This document shows, one piece after another, positions 35,133 through 48,517 of a DNA stretch of 64,000 nt. The stretch lies in NCBI RefSeq assembly GCF_020520425.1, contig NC_079491.1, positions 40,724,027-40,788,026 on the forward strand, in the 5' to 3' direction. A program made the position numbers and the translations under genes. The notes below the pieces were generated by a model. That model was not told the DNA's origin and ran no database searches. It worked only from the letters and a program-made list of their open reading frames with translations. Numbering within the stretch: position 1 is the first letter of the stretch; each line of letters begins with the position of its first letter. Origin of the DNA: Spinacia oleracea. Its lineage: Eukaryota; Streptophyta; Magnoliopsida; Caryophyllales; Amaranthaceae.

Positions 35133-38100
35133 TGCATTTCCTAATTCCTTTGTCGCTCGATGCTTGCTCTTGAACATAAGGTAAGAGTTGTCATCCTTAT
35201 TATGTCCAGAGGTGTTCTCGGTTTCAGAGTTCAACTGATCAAATAAACAGATAATCATAGCCTATGATTCATCCGAGCACGGCCATGCATTTCACAGTTT
35301 CTAGCTCTCCGAGTGGCCTTGTACAACTTTTAAGCATCTCATCCCGATTTATGGGAGGACAATCCCAATCTTGCGATCTTGAGATTAGACTTCGTTTGAT
35401 AGGTGATTACCTGAGCGTTGCCTTTATAGCCTCCTTTTACGGTGCGACGGTTGGTCAACGTCAAAGCAACCAGTTCTCAAACAAGTAATCTCAAATCACT
35501 CAGGTATTGAGGATTTAGTGTCTAATAATTTAATGAAATTTACTTATGACAGACTTTCATCTCTTACAGTAAAGTTTCATAGGTCTTGTCCGATACTAGT
35601 CTTCCCAAAGTAAGTATCTATGCAAATGATTATGACATTGCCATGTCCACATAGTTCAAGAAACAGAACTACTAGTCATCTTGCATTCTAGTCGTCTAAC
35701 GTTTTCTATGCGTCCAATTTTATAGAAAACTCCGACTAGGGACCATTTTCAACCTTTGACATTCAAGTTCACTTGATAGACATTTCTTAGTCACAGGACT
35801 GGTCCTGACAGTCTATCTTGAATATTTCGTCAAATTTGAAGGGACTCATCATTTAATACTAAACCAAGATTAAATGGAATATGAAAATACATTTCATATA
35901 TGATAAATGTTCAACCCCAATGTTTTACAACCATGGGCCTCAAACCCATTTTCTAAAACAATTCATGGAATTCAAAGCTATGCTTGATTTCCAGTGCGAC
36001 AATGTGAGTGTTGCTTCTCACTTGTTGCATAGGTTTAGTTATCATGCTTTGCCAATCTTAACATCCTTTTCATCGAATGTTCTTTGAGATATGATGATAA
36101 GATCTTTTCGAGTTTGTTTATTATGTGATCTAGTCTTTCTTACTACATTAGTGGTTCTACGCATTTTGCAATGAAGAACCATTAAGTTAGCAGACGTTTT
36201 TCTTGCTTCAAGAGTGGTTCCACGCATTTTTCAATGAAGAACCATCAAGCCAGCAGATAGGTGATCTACCCAAGTTCAGTGAAGAACTTTAAACAACCCT
36301 GTTTTATTGCTTCTTAGGCAATAATTACTTTTACTTCAACTGTTTAGGTTGCTAGTGATGCTTTGTTTGGATTTATTATCCAAGCAGTTCACAGACACGT
36401 GGAAGACTTTCCAGCTGTATCTTAGAACATAGAAATTAATATTTTAATTTCCCACGCAACAACTCATGGTCTCCAATCCATGTTGCCATTTCGAAACACG
36501 ATGCTCTATAGCTCGTCCTTATTAATGATTAACTCCAAAGGGTCTTGCTTGATCCTTTGCCAGTGTTTATGCGTGTAGCATCAATATTTAGCATATCTTT
36601 ATTTCCTTGAATCAAGAACTATTCTTATGTACCTTTTCAAGTACCATAAGTATTCTTGATCTCAATCTAGTTGATCTTCACTTAGATCAATAGAGATTGG
36701 TATATGTTCGTCATGCCTAAAGTCATACGATACATTTTTGGCGATCCTCATATTATATCATACATGATAAATTCTTTTGCAAAATAATTCCCAATTGAAT
36801 TCTATTCATGTAACTTTAGCTTATCTAGTTTCAGTAGATACTAAATTCAGCTAAATTCTTTGACATATAATATAGGTTAAGAATCTTATTTAGATCCTTT
36901 GATGTTTAACTTAGTAAATGCTTATACATAGTTCAAACATCCTTTACTTAGATTTATTCACATGGGTCGAATATCTCCAATGGAGACTTTCGTGTTTGAT
37001 TTAGTAAATGCCATTACTTAATCCAAAACAATATCATAAGATCTTTGTAAATAGATCTTAATACCCAGTATGTACTAAGTTTCGCCATGGTCCATCATTG
37101 ATGAATAATTTCAAATCTAAGTCATTAGCATTTGAATGTTATTTCACAATAGAGAGATATGTGTGTAATACACATAGGACCAATTAAGTTTTAAGTACTC
37201 CCACTAAACTTCTTATATATTTATAAGAATCATGTATATTTTATGAAACTAAAATACTTATTAGCTTCACTAAAATACAGTTCTAATTCCCAATTGCTTG
37301 CTTAAATCTGGACTTAGATTTCATAAGCTAGCTTTCTTTTTCAAGCATTTATTTGGATCCACAAATCCTATGACATACCATGTACATAGTTTATTCCAAC
37401 ATTTGATTGAGGAATAATTTTGTCATCCAATTGCCATATTTACCAATATGCAATCATTGCTTGAATTATAGACTTGAAGCATTACGATTTTGCATGAGGT
37501 TTCAACACAATCCACATCGTGAATTTGCTTGTAACTTTTAGCAACTAATCTAGCTTTGTGTGTGAACACAATTCATGTTTGATGGTCTTTATCCTTAAAA
37601 CAAACTTGCAACCAATAGGTGTGAAACTATTCTTGCAAATCAACAAAATTTCAATTTTGTCATCAAAACATTGAGTATGTTTTATGGCCTCTAGCCATTT
37701 AAAACATTTGAGTCTATATATGGCCTCTAACCATTTTAGGGAATCTGGGTTTCGTCATAGCTTTCTTACAAGTCACAAACTCATTAATCTACATGATAAT
37801 AGTTTGACTGCAAGTTGTAGGTTTCTTCACTATCTAATAGAAGAATTGCATAGTTTCAGGGACCTGAACTCCATGTTTCTTCACTATAGAAGAATCTCAT
37901 AGTTTCAGTGACTTGAACTCTATGCCTACTTGGGTATAGAACATCAAACAACAGAATATCAATAGCCACTTGAAAGTCCTTTGAATATTCTGTTCTCTTT
38001 GAAGCACTTGTAAAGTCTTCTAAGAGAAGTCTATTCTTTAAAGCCACTTCTAAAGTCCTTAAAGAATTAGTTCGGATTTTCTGAAGCACTTCGAAAAGCC

Positions 38101-41100
38101 TCCGGAATGTCCGTTTATGTTTGTTGTTCGCCTCGAAAACTTTCGAGGTCTATTTTCTCCCACTTGTCATTTTGGAAACGAATCTTCAAAAGGACATTAT
38201 TTCGAGCAAACAAACATTATGTTCTCAAAAATTCGTGGTAGAAACAATACCCTTGTGTCTCATTTGAATAAATCACAATGATACATATATCTATACTTGG
38301 GCCTTAGTTTGTTGAATAACAAACACTAAGCTCCCACTGAGTTTAGGAACTCTTTAGATATATTATGAAAAGATATTCTGAATTTACTTTTCAATAGCTT
38401 TGACGAATTTGGTTTAGTTTGGTGGTAGTTGAGCATTTTGTTTTAGAAATTATAGGAAAAGTCTTTATGATTCATCATTGATCGAATCAAGTACTAATTG
38501 ACTTCGATCATTCCAACGTAGATATGCCATATCTTATGGAGCTAGATTGTGAAATTACAACACACAATCATTGATGATCATATTTGGTCTCAAGTAATCA
38601 TTAACATGATCTAACCTAGATCTTTATGATTTCTTACCAAGTGGATTTTATACTTCTGAATCTTTGAACTAGCCAAACAGATTCAACTTATATCACATTT
38701 GAGTAAATAAACCTATATTCACTCAAATCCATGTGAAATAATAAAGTCATAAAATCTTTCTTTAGCTTTGAACTCCATTGTCTAGGCGTTCTAACAATAG
38801 TTCATATCTTTTGTTACTTTCAACAAGTAAGACTAGTTGTCTTAAAATGATCTAGAAATCAATCAACTTTCAGAAGTCCATCAAAATAGAGCTTATGAAT
38901 GTTAACTTGTTGATATGGTCTAAGCAACAATGCCAAAGATTTGTGGAACTCAAATCAAGGGGTTGATTTGAACCTAGTAAAGTTCTTTAAAGAGTTGTTT
39001 GTTTTAATCAAGCATATTGACTCAACCTGTAATTGACCATTTCATTCAAATAAACAAACAAACATTGTTTTTGTTTTTCTTTGAATGTGAGTCTTTCTGT
39101 GTTTGAAGCAGAAATTTAGGTATGCTGATTATGGAACAAAATAGCCATTAAGTTCCAGCCTTTAAAAGGACTTAAAACAAATTTAGATGACCCTACAGCT
39201 AATGTAGCATTGCCATGCTTCATTTCCCACTTGTAGGTCATTAGTGTATCCTAGCTTCCATTGTTTGAGTTATTACCGAAGTAAGAACCTCAAGCGGTAT
39301 ATGATACCAAAGAAGTTTGATTGCTAGGTCACTTCTCTTTAAACATAAACTTATAGGTAGAAACGGAATCTTAAATTCCTTTCATTTGTTCCTCGTTTTC
39401 CTATTTCTTGTACCCTTTCTTATAGTCTTAAGAATTGAATTCTTTAGTGTTGACTTTTATACTTTGTTAGACATGTCCAATGTCACCAACAAGGTTCTTT
39501 ACCATTTTAATTTATGTTGAATATTTTGTTTCAACTAGATGATCTTACCAGAAGCTTCTAAAGTTCTTTAAGCATCGATCTATTCGAATGTCTAGGGACT
39601 AGACTCATTCGAGAATTAAATGGACAACGATATTAGGTTGTTAACCATTGGTAAGGCTGAGCGTTTAAACTCAATGCTTTACGATCTCAAAACTACATTG
39701 TATTTTGAATTCACAAGCACCAATTGGTTTGCCATTCGATTTTGATATTCGAAAACAACCATAAAAGTCGCTATAAGAAACGTACACTTTAAATTGCTCA
39801 CTTTCTCTCATTTCCGTGAATCGTTCTTGGATTCACTACCAATCGAGGAAATTTACTGTTACCTTTCTAAAAGGATTTATTGCAGTGCAAGATATTTAAT
39901 TATAAACAATAATTAAAACATTCATTGAAGCATGCAAAGTCTAAACATTTATCATGAGTAATAACTTGAAAATGAAAGCATTCATGCAATCTAAGCAAGT
40001 CATTAGCATTTTATTCGAATTATGTGTTCCGGCAGGTGTGAATAAAATGATTCCAAGACCCTAAAACCATTGAAGAATTAAGCACAGTTTGTCGACTCAA
40101 TTCTAAAACATTTTAGGTAAGCAAAAGCCTTTTGCTAATAGTCTAGAAACTACTCTTGGTTGATAGGTACGTCTAAGAACTTATTAGGTAAACCTATCGA
40201 TTTTGCCACGACATAAAAGGACTCCTTACTTATATCGTTGAGTTTCACCAAAACTAACATGTACTCACAATTATTTGTGTACCTTGCCCCTTTAGGACCA
40301 ATAAGTAACACCTCGCTGAGCGAAAACTATTACTAGATTGATGTAAAGGATATCCAAGCAAGTGTATATTTTGGCATGGCACCTTTTAACTCAATTTTTA
40401 AGTTTGGAACTTAAGGCTCTTACTATGTTGGTTAGATTTTAAGTGAACTAAAATCCTTAATCATGCAACATAATCAAGCTTTTGATCTCATGCATTTTAA
40501 GACATATTTAAAACAATAAATAACTTAAAACATGCATAAGATATTTGTGATCTAGTATGGCCCGACTTCATCTTGAAGCTTTGACTTCAAAGTCCGTCTT
40601 GAAAATCTCCGTGGGAGGCACCATTTTCTTCAAATAGGATAAGCTATAACTAATTACAACTATTTGATGGTTCGCAGACCATATTTGAATTGAAAAATAA
40701 CTTTGGTACTTTAGACCAATTACATTCAAATTAATGGTACGCAGACCATATTTTCTATCCTATTTGGGCCATACTAGTCACTTCATAACCTGCAAAACAG
40801 TACATATACAATATATACCATTCACCCATTCATTATCATGAATGGCCCACATAGCTGGTTAGTAAAACACATTATGCATCACGTAAACATTTGCAGCAAT
40901 TAATCAAGGGCACCAATAATCTACCAATTATTCAGTCCTTATTAATTCTAATCAAGTTGTTTTAACCTTAAGGATTTGTAGACCTAATCAAGAGTTTATG
41001 ACTAAAAAGCGCTCCCACTTAAACCAATAAATTCATATGCTTTACCAATTTTAAACATAAAAATGTATTTCTAGTCTAACCGGAAACATACAAATTTAAT

Positions 41101-41530
41101 TAAAATTTAAAGCTCATATAAATTTATAATTGAATCCAAAAATTTAATTTAATTTCAGTCGTATTTAAATTAATTCATGATTTTAATTTTAGTAAAATAA
41201 TTAGAATAAATAACATTTATTATAATTATAATATTCAAAATTAAAATCCAAGAAAATAATTCAAATTATTAATTTTAAAATTAATTAAAATTACGTGAAC
41301 TGAAATTTTCAAATTAAACATTCAAAACGATCTAATCGTAACGCAAACACCCTACGCGTTGCACGCCCATGGGCCGTACGCACACAGCCATTGCTGGCCA
41401 TGTGCGCGCAGCCCATGCGCTTGTCGCATAGCTGCTGCTTCCCTATCGCAAGCCTCCGCACGCATTGGTGCTCGCTGCGTGCGCCAGCGCTCATCGCACG
41501 CGAGCTATCTCTCGCAGTGCGCGCGCGCGA

Positions 41531-41682
41531 CATCGCTCGCTGGGCGCGCGACATCGCTCGCTGGGCGCGCGAGCCATCGCTCGCTGGGCGCGCGACATCG
41601 CTCGCTGGGCGCGCGAGCCATCGCTCGCTGGGCGCGCGACATCGCTCGCTGGGCGGGCGACATCGCTTGCTGTGCGCGCGAG
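41531..41682 (+). repeat. 21/24-bp tandem array, element 3 leader (about 7-8 units)
   Basis: Same unit as at 29483-29587, but some units carry a GCC insertion (24 bp), giving a mixed 21/24-bp ladder. Confidence 0.85.
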
Positions 41683-42676
41683 TGATGCTGGGCGCAGCGC
41701 TCGTGGCACGCGAGCTTGCGCTCGCTGTGCGCGAGGCTGCGCGCTCTTGTGCGAGGCAGCGCGCGTTGTGGCGCAGCTCGCTTGCTGCCCACACGCGACT
41801 GCCTTGGCTCGCTCTTCGCCCATGCCTATTCGTTCATTGCTCGTGGCACACGACACAAGGCAGGGCTGCTGCCTTGTGCTCGTGCACTACGCCCTTGCTC
41901 ATTGCATTCGTGCCGCACGGGCGACGAGCTCCCTTGCTCGTCGTCGCATGCCCGCATTATACAACACCCCTTAAGGGTAACACGAAGCGTCCATTGCTTC
42001 GTGCGTGCAAGTTTTATGAACGAATCGCATAAAATTTAAAATTTATATTTAAAATTAATGACAAATTAATAAATAATATTAATTTCATAATTTTAGGGCG
42101 AAAAATCGAAAATTTATTATCCAATTGATTTCCGATTGATATGGATTCAAGTCTAGGTCATAAAAATTTAAAATTTATCGTAAATTTACAATTTTTATGG
42201 TGGTTTTTAATCATAGGTTTCTAATTAAATTACAATTAATTATGAAAATTAAATTAATTCTAAATTATTCTAATTTTCAACAAATTAATCATAATTACAA
42301 ATTAGATTGCATAATTAACAAGACTAGGCATTCAAACTTGTTAAACATATGCAGTAGGTCAATCAAAATTCAAGATTTATCAACAAGAATCGCAAATATT
42401 TAATTTAACATCTTAAATTTACGAAATTTTGCATTCGAAAAACTAAAACCTTCGAAAAGTCATAGTTAGGCTTCGAATTTAAGAATTCTGGGTTCGGCAG
42501 AAAAATCACTCAATTCGGATGAGTAACGAAGAAACTGCCGAAAAACTGCGTACGTATAATTAAATAAACGCAATTTGCAATTAATTAACAATTACGAAAA
42601 TTAATCACCCCTTTTAATTCTTGCAAATTTGTAATATTTAACCATGTTCATGCAATTTAGATTATGAAAATAATAA

Positions 42677-42692
42677 GGGGCTCGTGATACCA
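42677..42692 (-). other. Element 3 primer binding site variant
   Basis: Reads TGGTATCACGAGCC on the minus strand, as in element 2. Confidence 0.7.
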
Positions 42693-42693
42693 C

Positions 42694-44109
42694 TGTTAGG
42701 TTATGATACATATGACAATTCATAAATCATGCGGAAAAACCATAAACCCAGGAATACATATTATTTACACATAATCATTTAGCATAGATTAGATGCATAC
42801 TCTTTGTTGCGTGCCTTCCCTAGCTGCGCCCGAACCGAACAAGAACAAGTCTTTAGGACTCCAAGTGTCGTCCCTCCGTAGATAGTCCACAGCACGTCCG
42901 GATCCGCCTTAAGATTGACCAACTAGAATCGCCCTTAAGGTACTAGAAAATTTCGGCAATTTGAGCAAGATGTGTGTTTGAATTTTCTCTCAAAAACTCA
43001 CTTTGAATACTTTGAAACTTGTGTTATAAATTGTGAGCCCTAGCCTCATATTTATAGCGGTATGGAAAGGGAATCGAAATCCTATTCAGATACAAATTAA
43101 TCAAAACTAGAATCCTACAAGAACTCTAATTTAATTAATTTATCAAATAGAATTAGGAATTTAATCATTAACCGAACACTGCATGTTTTAGGAAACGTGC
43201 ACGAACACAAACACTTGCACACACACGCACGACAGCCACGATGGGCCTCATGCGTGCGCGCGAGCAGCAGCCCACTCAGCGCCCGCGCGCGCTGCGTACT
43301 GCGCGCGCTGTGCGCGCTGTGCGCTGCGCGTGCTGTGCGCGCTGTGCGCTGCGCGCAGCCTGCTGGGCCTGGGCTTGCTGTTTGTGCGGCGCGCTTGGCT
43401 TGCTGGGCGATGGCCTGGCTTCGTGCTGGGCCTCGTCCGGCAGGCCTCGTCCGATGCTTATTCGTACGATGCGCTTCCGATTAAATTTTCCGATTCCGGA
43501 ATTCATTTCCGATACGAACAATATTTAATATTTCCGATTCCGGAATTAATTTCCGTTTCGAACAAATATTTAATATTTCCGTTTCCGGAATTATTTTCCG
43601 ATTCCGGTAATATTTCCGATTCTGACAATATTTCCGTTTCCGGCAATATTTCCGATTCTGGCAATATTTCCATTTCCGATAATATTTTCCGATACGTACC
43701 ATGTTTCCGTTTCCGGCAACATCTACGACTTGGATAATATTTATTTTTCCGATACGATCCATATTTCCGTTTCCGGCAATATCATCGTTTCCGGAGTATT
43801 CATTTCTTGCCTGTGACGATCTTAGCTCCCACTGAAACCAAGATCCGTCGGTTCCGAATATTCATAGATGGAGTATTTAATGCCATTAAATACTTGATCC
43901 GTTTACGTACTATTTGTGTGACCCTACGGGTTCAGTCAAGAGTAAGCTGTGGATTAATATCATTAATTCCACTTGAACTGAAGCGGCCTCTAGCTAGGCA
44001 TTCAGCTCACTTGATCTCACTGAATTATTAACTTGTTAATTAATACTGAACCGCATTTATTAGACTTAACATAGAATGCATACTTGGACCAAGGGCATTA
44101 TTTCCTTCA
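42694..44109 (-). repeat. Element 3, 5' LTR (right copy)
   Basis: 1416 bp, TG...CA. Carries an extra 25-bp tandem duplication (43331-43355) in the GC-rich centre, absent from the left LTR. Confidence 0.93.
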
Positions 44110-44472
44110 ATAAATCCTAAACATAAACTCATATGTTGTAGTCTTCATGTTGCACCTTTAGAAGCTTCACTCGAAGACTTCCCAATTTGTTCCTTCTCTG
44201 GAACATCGAGGATCCACATAATATATGAGGATCTCGCCTTAGGAACTCGCCTAAGGATCTCGCATTTGTAAACTTGCTTAATGATTATATCTTCAATGTA
44301 GTGTCTGACATGGATCAATTACTTGCTTATATTCCACGTTGCTTAGTTTATCCAACTCAGGATCTCCTTAACTTAGCATTATCCCTCTAAGGATCTCGGA
44401 ACCTATTATGCAACATAACTTAACCAATTGTCAGGAGTTTGCTTTGTCATCATCAAAACATTAGGGTCAACA
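44110..44472 (-). repeat. Element X 5' LTR, outer part
   Basis: Starts on the minus strand at 44472 with TGTTGACCCTAATGTTTTGA, a start shared by many SIRE/Maximus-type plant copia LTRs. Continues at 33713 after element 3. Total LTR length is about 1.3 kb. Confidence 0.82.
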
Positions 44473-45726
44473 GGTATTTATGTTATATACTTGTTTGTCG
44501 TGATCTAATAAATAAAGTCCATTGACTAATCTAGCAGATCCATAAAACATCTCTTTAAAATAAAACGAACAACTATTGTCTTTTATTAAAAAGGAAAATC
44601 CCTTAGCATCTAAGCAAGAAACTGAAATGATGTTTTTAGTAAGACTTGGAACATGGAAACATTCTTCCAGTTCCAAAACTAGCCCGGAGGGCAACGACAA
44701 ATAGTAAGTTCCTACAGCTAATGCAGTAATCCGTGCTCCATTTCCCACTCGTAGGTCGACTTCACCCTTGCTTAACTTTCTACTTCTTCTTAGTCCCTGT
44801 GGATTGGAACATAAGTGTGAGCCACAACCTGTATCTAATACCCAAGAAGTTGAATTAGCAAGTATACAGTCTATAACGAAAATACCTGAAGATGGAACGA
44901 CTGTTCCGTTCTTCTGATCTTCCTTTAGCTTCAAGCAATCTCTCTTCCAATGCCCCTTCTTCTTGCAGTAGAAGCATTCGGATTCAGAAGTGGGTTGACT
45001 GACCTTCCTCTTTACAGGTTTGGCGCCAGTTTGCTTAGTTGGGCTGGCCTTGTTGCCACCTTTCTTAGCATTCCTCTTCTTTCCAGATTTCTTGAACTTG
45101 CCCCCACGCACCATAAGCACATCCTGCTTATCACTCTTGAGCGTCTTTTCAGCGGTCTTCAGCATACCGTGAAGCTCAGTGAGCGTTTTTTCCAGACTAT
45201 TCATACTGTAGTTCAGTTTGAACTGATCATACCCGCTATGAAGAGAATGGAGGATGGTGTCTATAGCCATTTCCTGAGAAAATTGCTGATCCAGCCGACT
45301 CATATTCTCAATGAGTCCAATCATTTTGAGAACATGTGGACTTACGGGCTCGCCTTTCTTAAGCTTGGTCTCAAGAATTTGCCTATGAGTCTCGAATCTT
45401 TCGACTCGAGCCAGATCTTGGAACATGTTCTTCAACTCACTGATGATTGTGAAAGCATCTGAGTTGATGAACGTTTTCTGCAGATCCTCACTCATGGTGG
45501 CGAGCATTAGACATTTCACATCCTTGTTGGCATCAATCCAACGATTGAGGGCTGCCTGAGTGACCCCGTCGCCTGCAGCTTCGGGCATCGCCTCATCTAG
45601 GACATACTCCTTTTCTTCCTGCATAAGAACTATTTGCAAGTTCCTTTGCCACTCAAGGAAGTTTTTCCCGTTCAACTTCTCCTTTTCGAGAATTGATCGA
45701 ATGTTGAATGAATTGTTGTTTGCCAT
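44473..45726 (-). pseudogene. Element 1 gag-protease, truncated by element X
   Basis: 418 uninterrupted codons from an ATG at 45726 (MANNNSFNIRSILEKEKLNG). I prefer this start to an upstream in-frame ATG at 45819 because gag homology begins here. Residues 1-200 are copia gag, which packages element RNA in a cytoplasmic particle. 205-245 is a basic linker. 251-264 is a CX2CX4HX4C zinc knuckle (CFYCKKKGHWKRDC). 295-304 is the aspartic protease active site (WVLDTGCGSH). The frame runs into the element X LTR and stops after two foreign codons, so integrase, RT and RNase H are lost. It is the only near-intact coding region of this family in the window. Confidence 0.9.
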
Positions 45727-47329
45727 ATTAAAAACTACAATTGAAAAGAATAAACAAATAAATAACCATTCACAGTTTCTCTTAATAAACTTAAATTCTA
45801 GCATACATGCATAATTCAATGTTTATTAAGCATTTTATTCAAGTTATGTGTTCCGGCAGGTGTGAATAAAATGATTCCAATATCCTAAAATCATTGAAGA
45901 ACTAAGCACGGTTTGTCGACTTAATCCTAGAACATCTTAGGTAAGCAAAAGCCTTTTGCTAATAGTCTAGAAATTATTCTTGGTTGATAGGTACGTCTAA
46001 GAACTTATTAGGTAAACCTATCGATTTTGCCACGACATAAAAGGACTCCTTACTTATATCGTTGAGTTTCACCAAAACTAACATGTACTCACAATTATTT
46101 GTGTACCTTGCCCCTTTAGGACCAATAAGTAACACCTCGCTGAGCGAAAACTATTACTAGATTGATGTAAAGGATATCCAAGCAAGTGTATATTTTGGCA
46201 TGGCACCTTTTAACTCAATTTTTAAGTTTGGAACTTAAGGCTCTTACTATGTTGGTTAGATTTTAAGTGAACTAAAATCCTTAATCATGCAACATAATCA
46301 AGCTTTTGATCTCATGCATCTTAAGACATATTTAAAAGCAATAAATAACTTAAACATGCATAAGATAAATGTGATCTAGTATGGCCCGACTTCATCTTGA
46401 AGCTTTGACTTCAAAGTCCGTCTTGAAAATCTCCGTGATAGGCACCATTTTCTTCAAATAGGATAAGCTATAACTAATTACAACTATTTGATGGTTCGCA
46501 GACCATATTTGAATTGAAAAATAACTTTGGTACTTTAGACCAATTACATTCAAATTAATGGTACGCATACCATAATTTCTATCCTATTTGGGCCATACTA
46601 GTCACTTCATAACCTGCAAAACAGTACATATACAATATATACCATTCACCCATTCATTATCATGAATGGCCCACATAGCTGGTTAGTAAAACACATTATG
46701 CATCACGTAAATATTTGCAGCAATTAATCAAGGGCATCAATAATCTACCAATTATTCAGTCCTTATTAATTCTAATCAAGTTGTTTTAACCTTAAGGATT
46801 TGTAGACCTAATCAAGAGTTTATGACTAAATAGCACTCCCACTTAAACCAATAAATTCATATGCTTTATTAATTTTAAACATAAAAATGTATTTCTAGTC
46901 TAACCGGAAACATACAAATTTAATTAAAATTTAAAGCTCATATAAATTTATAATTGAATCCAAAAAGTTTAATTTAATTTCAGTCGATATTTAAATTAAT
47001 TCATGATTTTAATTTTAGTAAAATAATTAGAATAAATAACATTTATTATAATTACAATATTCAAAATTAAAATCCAAGAAAATAATTTAAATTATTAATT
47101 TTAAAATTAATTAAAATTACGTGAACTGAAATTTTCAAATTAAACATTCAAAACGATCTAATCGTAACGCAAACACCCTACGCATTGCACGCCCATGGGC
47201 CGCACGCATACAGCTATTGCTGGCCATATGCGCGCAGCCCATGCGCTCGTCGCATAGCTGCTGCTCTACCAATCGCAAGCCATCGCACGCTGTGATGCTG
47301 CGCGCGCGCCAGCCCTCATCGCACGCGAG

Positions 47330-47490
47330 CCATCGCTCGCAGTGCGCGCTCGCCAGCGCTCGCTGTGCGCGCGAGCCATCGCTCGCTGGGCGCGCGACAT
47401 CGCTCGCTGGGCGCGCGACATCGCTCGCTGGGCGCGCGACATCGCTCGCTGGGCGCGCGACAACGCTCGCTGGGCGCGCGAGCAACGCTG
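47330..47490 (+). repeat. 21-bp tandem array, element 1 leader (about 7 units)
   Basis: Units built on CATCGCTCGCTGGG; some have CAACGCTCGC or CAGCGCTCGC starts. Copy number and unit order differ from elements 2 and 3. Confidence 0.82.
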
Positions 47491-48517
47491 GGCGCAGCGC
47501 TCGTGGCACGCGAGCTTGCGCTCGCTGCGCGCGAGGCTGCGCGCTCTTGCGCGAGGCAGTGCGCGTTGTGGCGCAGCTCGCTTGCTGCCCACACGCGACT
47601 GCCTTGGCTTGCCTTTCGCCCATGGCCCACGACACAAGGCAGGGATGCTGCCTTGTGCTCGTGCACTACGCCCTTTGCTCATTGCATTCGTGCCGCACGG
47701 GCGACGAGCTCCCTTGCTCGTCGTCGCATGCCCGCACTATACAACACCCCTTAAGGGTAACACGAAGCGTCCATTGCTTTGTGCGTGCAAGTTTTATGAA
47801 CGAATCGCATAAAAAATTTAAAATTTATATTTAAAATTAATGACAAATTAATAAATAATATTAATTTCATAATTTTAGGGCGAAAAAATCGAAAATTTAT
47901 TATTCAATTGATTTCCGATTTACATGGATTCAAGTCTAGGTCATAAAAATTTAAAATTTATCATAAATTTACAATTTTTATGGTGGTTTTTAATCATAGG
48001 TTTCTAATTAAATTATAATTATTTATGAAAATCAAATTAATTCTAAATTATTCTAATTTTCAACAAATTAATCATAATTACAAATTAGATTGCATAATTA
48101 ACAAGGCTAGGCATTCAAACTTGTTAAACATATACTGTAGGTCAATCAAAAATTCAAGATTTATCAACAAGAATCGCAAATATTTAATTTTAACATCTTA
48201 AATTTACGAAATTTTGCATTCGAAAAACTAAAACCTTCGAAAAGTCATAGTTAGGCTTCGAATTTGAGAATTCTGGGTTCGGCAGAAAATTATTATTTTT
48301 GTCAAAATTTTAGAATGCCTTTTACATGCGGAATTGTCACAAAAATCACTCGATTTGGATGAGTAACGAAGAAACTGCCGAAAAACTGCGTACGTATAAT
48401 TAAATAAACGCAATTTGCAATTAATTAACAATTACGAAAATTAATCACCCCTTTTAATTCTTGCAAATTTGTAATATTTAACCATGTTCATGCAATTTAG
48501 ATTATGAAAATAATAAG

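Larger units (their letters stand above)
35105..42693 (-). mobile_element. Element 3 internal region, degenerate gag-pol
   Basis: Collinear with 23051-30659. RT remnant with ARLVAK-like residues at about 37495-37560, out of frame with the PIGCKFVLR remnant beside it, exactly as in element 2. The leader has a GC-rich island (41370-41990) and a 62-base or so deletion relative to element 2 near 42500 (the segment around TTTTTGTCAAAATTTT is missing). No frame is credible as a protein. Confidence 0.8.
33714..44109 (-). mobile_element. Element 3: copia element of the element 1 family, 10,396 bp, coding-dead
   Basis: TSD ATAAA at 33709-33713 and 44110-44114. LTRs are 33714-35104 (1391 bp) and 42694-44109 (1416 bp). 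They differ by one 25-bp tandem duplication and one base that I can see, so it is recent. Minus orientation by PPT and PBS. The interior (35105-42693) aligns throughout with that of element 2, including its RT frame slip, with scattered substitutions and small indels. Inserted in the 5' LTR of element X. Confidence 0.93.
19993..44472 (-). mobile_element. Element X: SIRE-like Ty1/copia element, deleted and 3'-truncated
   Basis: Minus-strand element whose 5' LTR starts TGTTGACCCTAATGTTTTGA at 44472 and ends at 32750, with element 3 inserted in it. PBS, gag (split by element 2) and part of RT follow. Protease and integrase are missing through internal deletion, and RT stops near 19993. No 3' LTR or PPT was found, and the outer bases GGTAT (44473-44477) have no partner on the left. 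Without elements 2 and 3 it is about 3.7 kb. It sits in the pol region of element 1, just after the protease. Confidence 0.85.
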
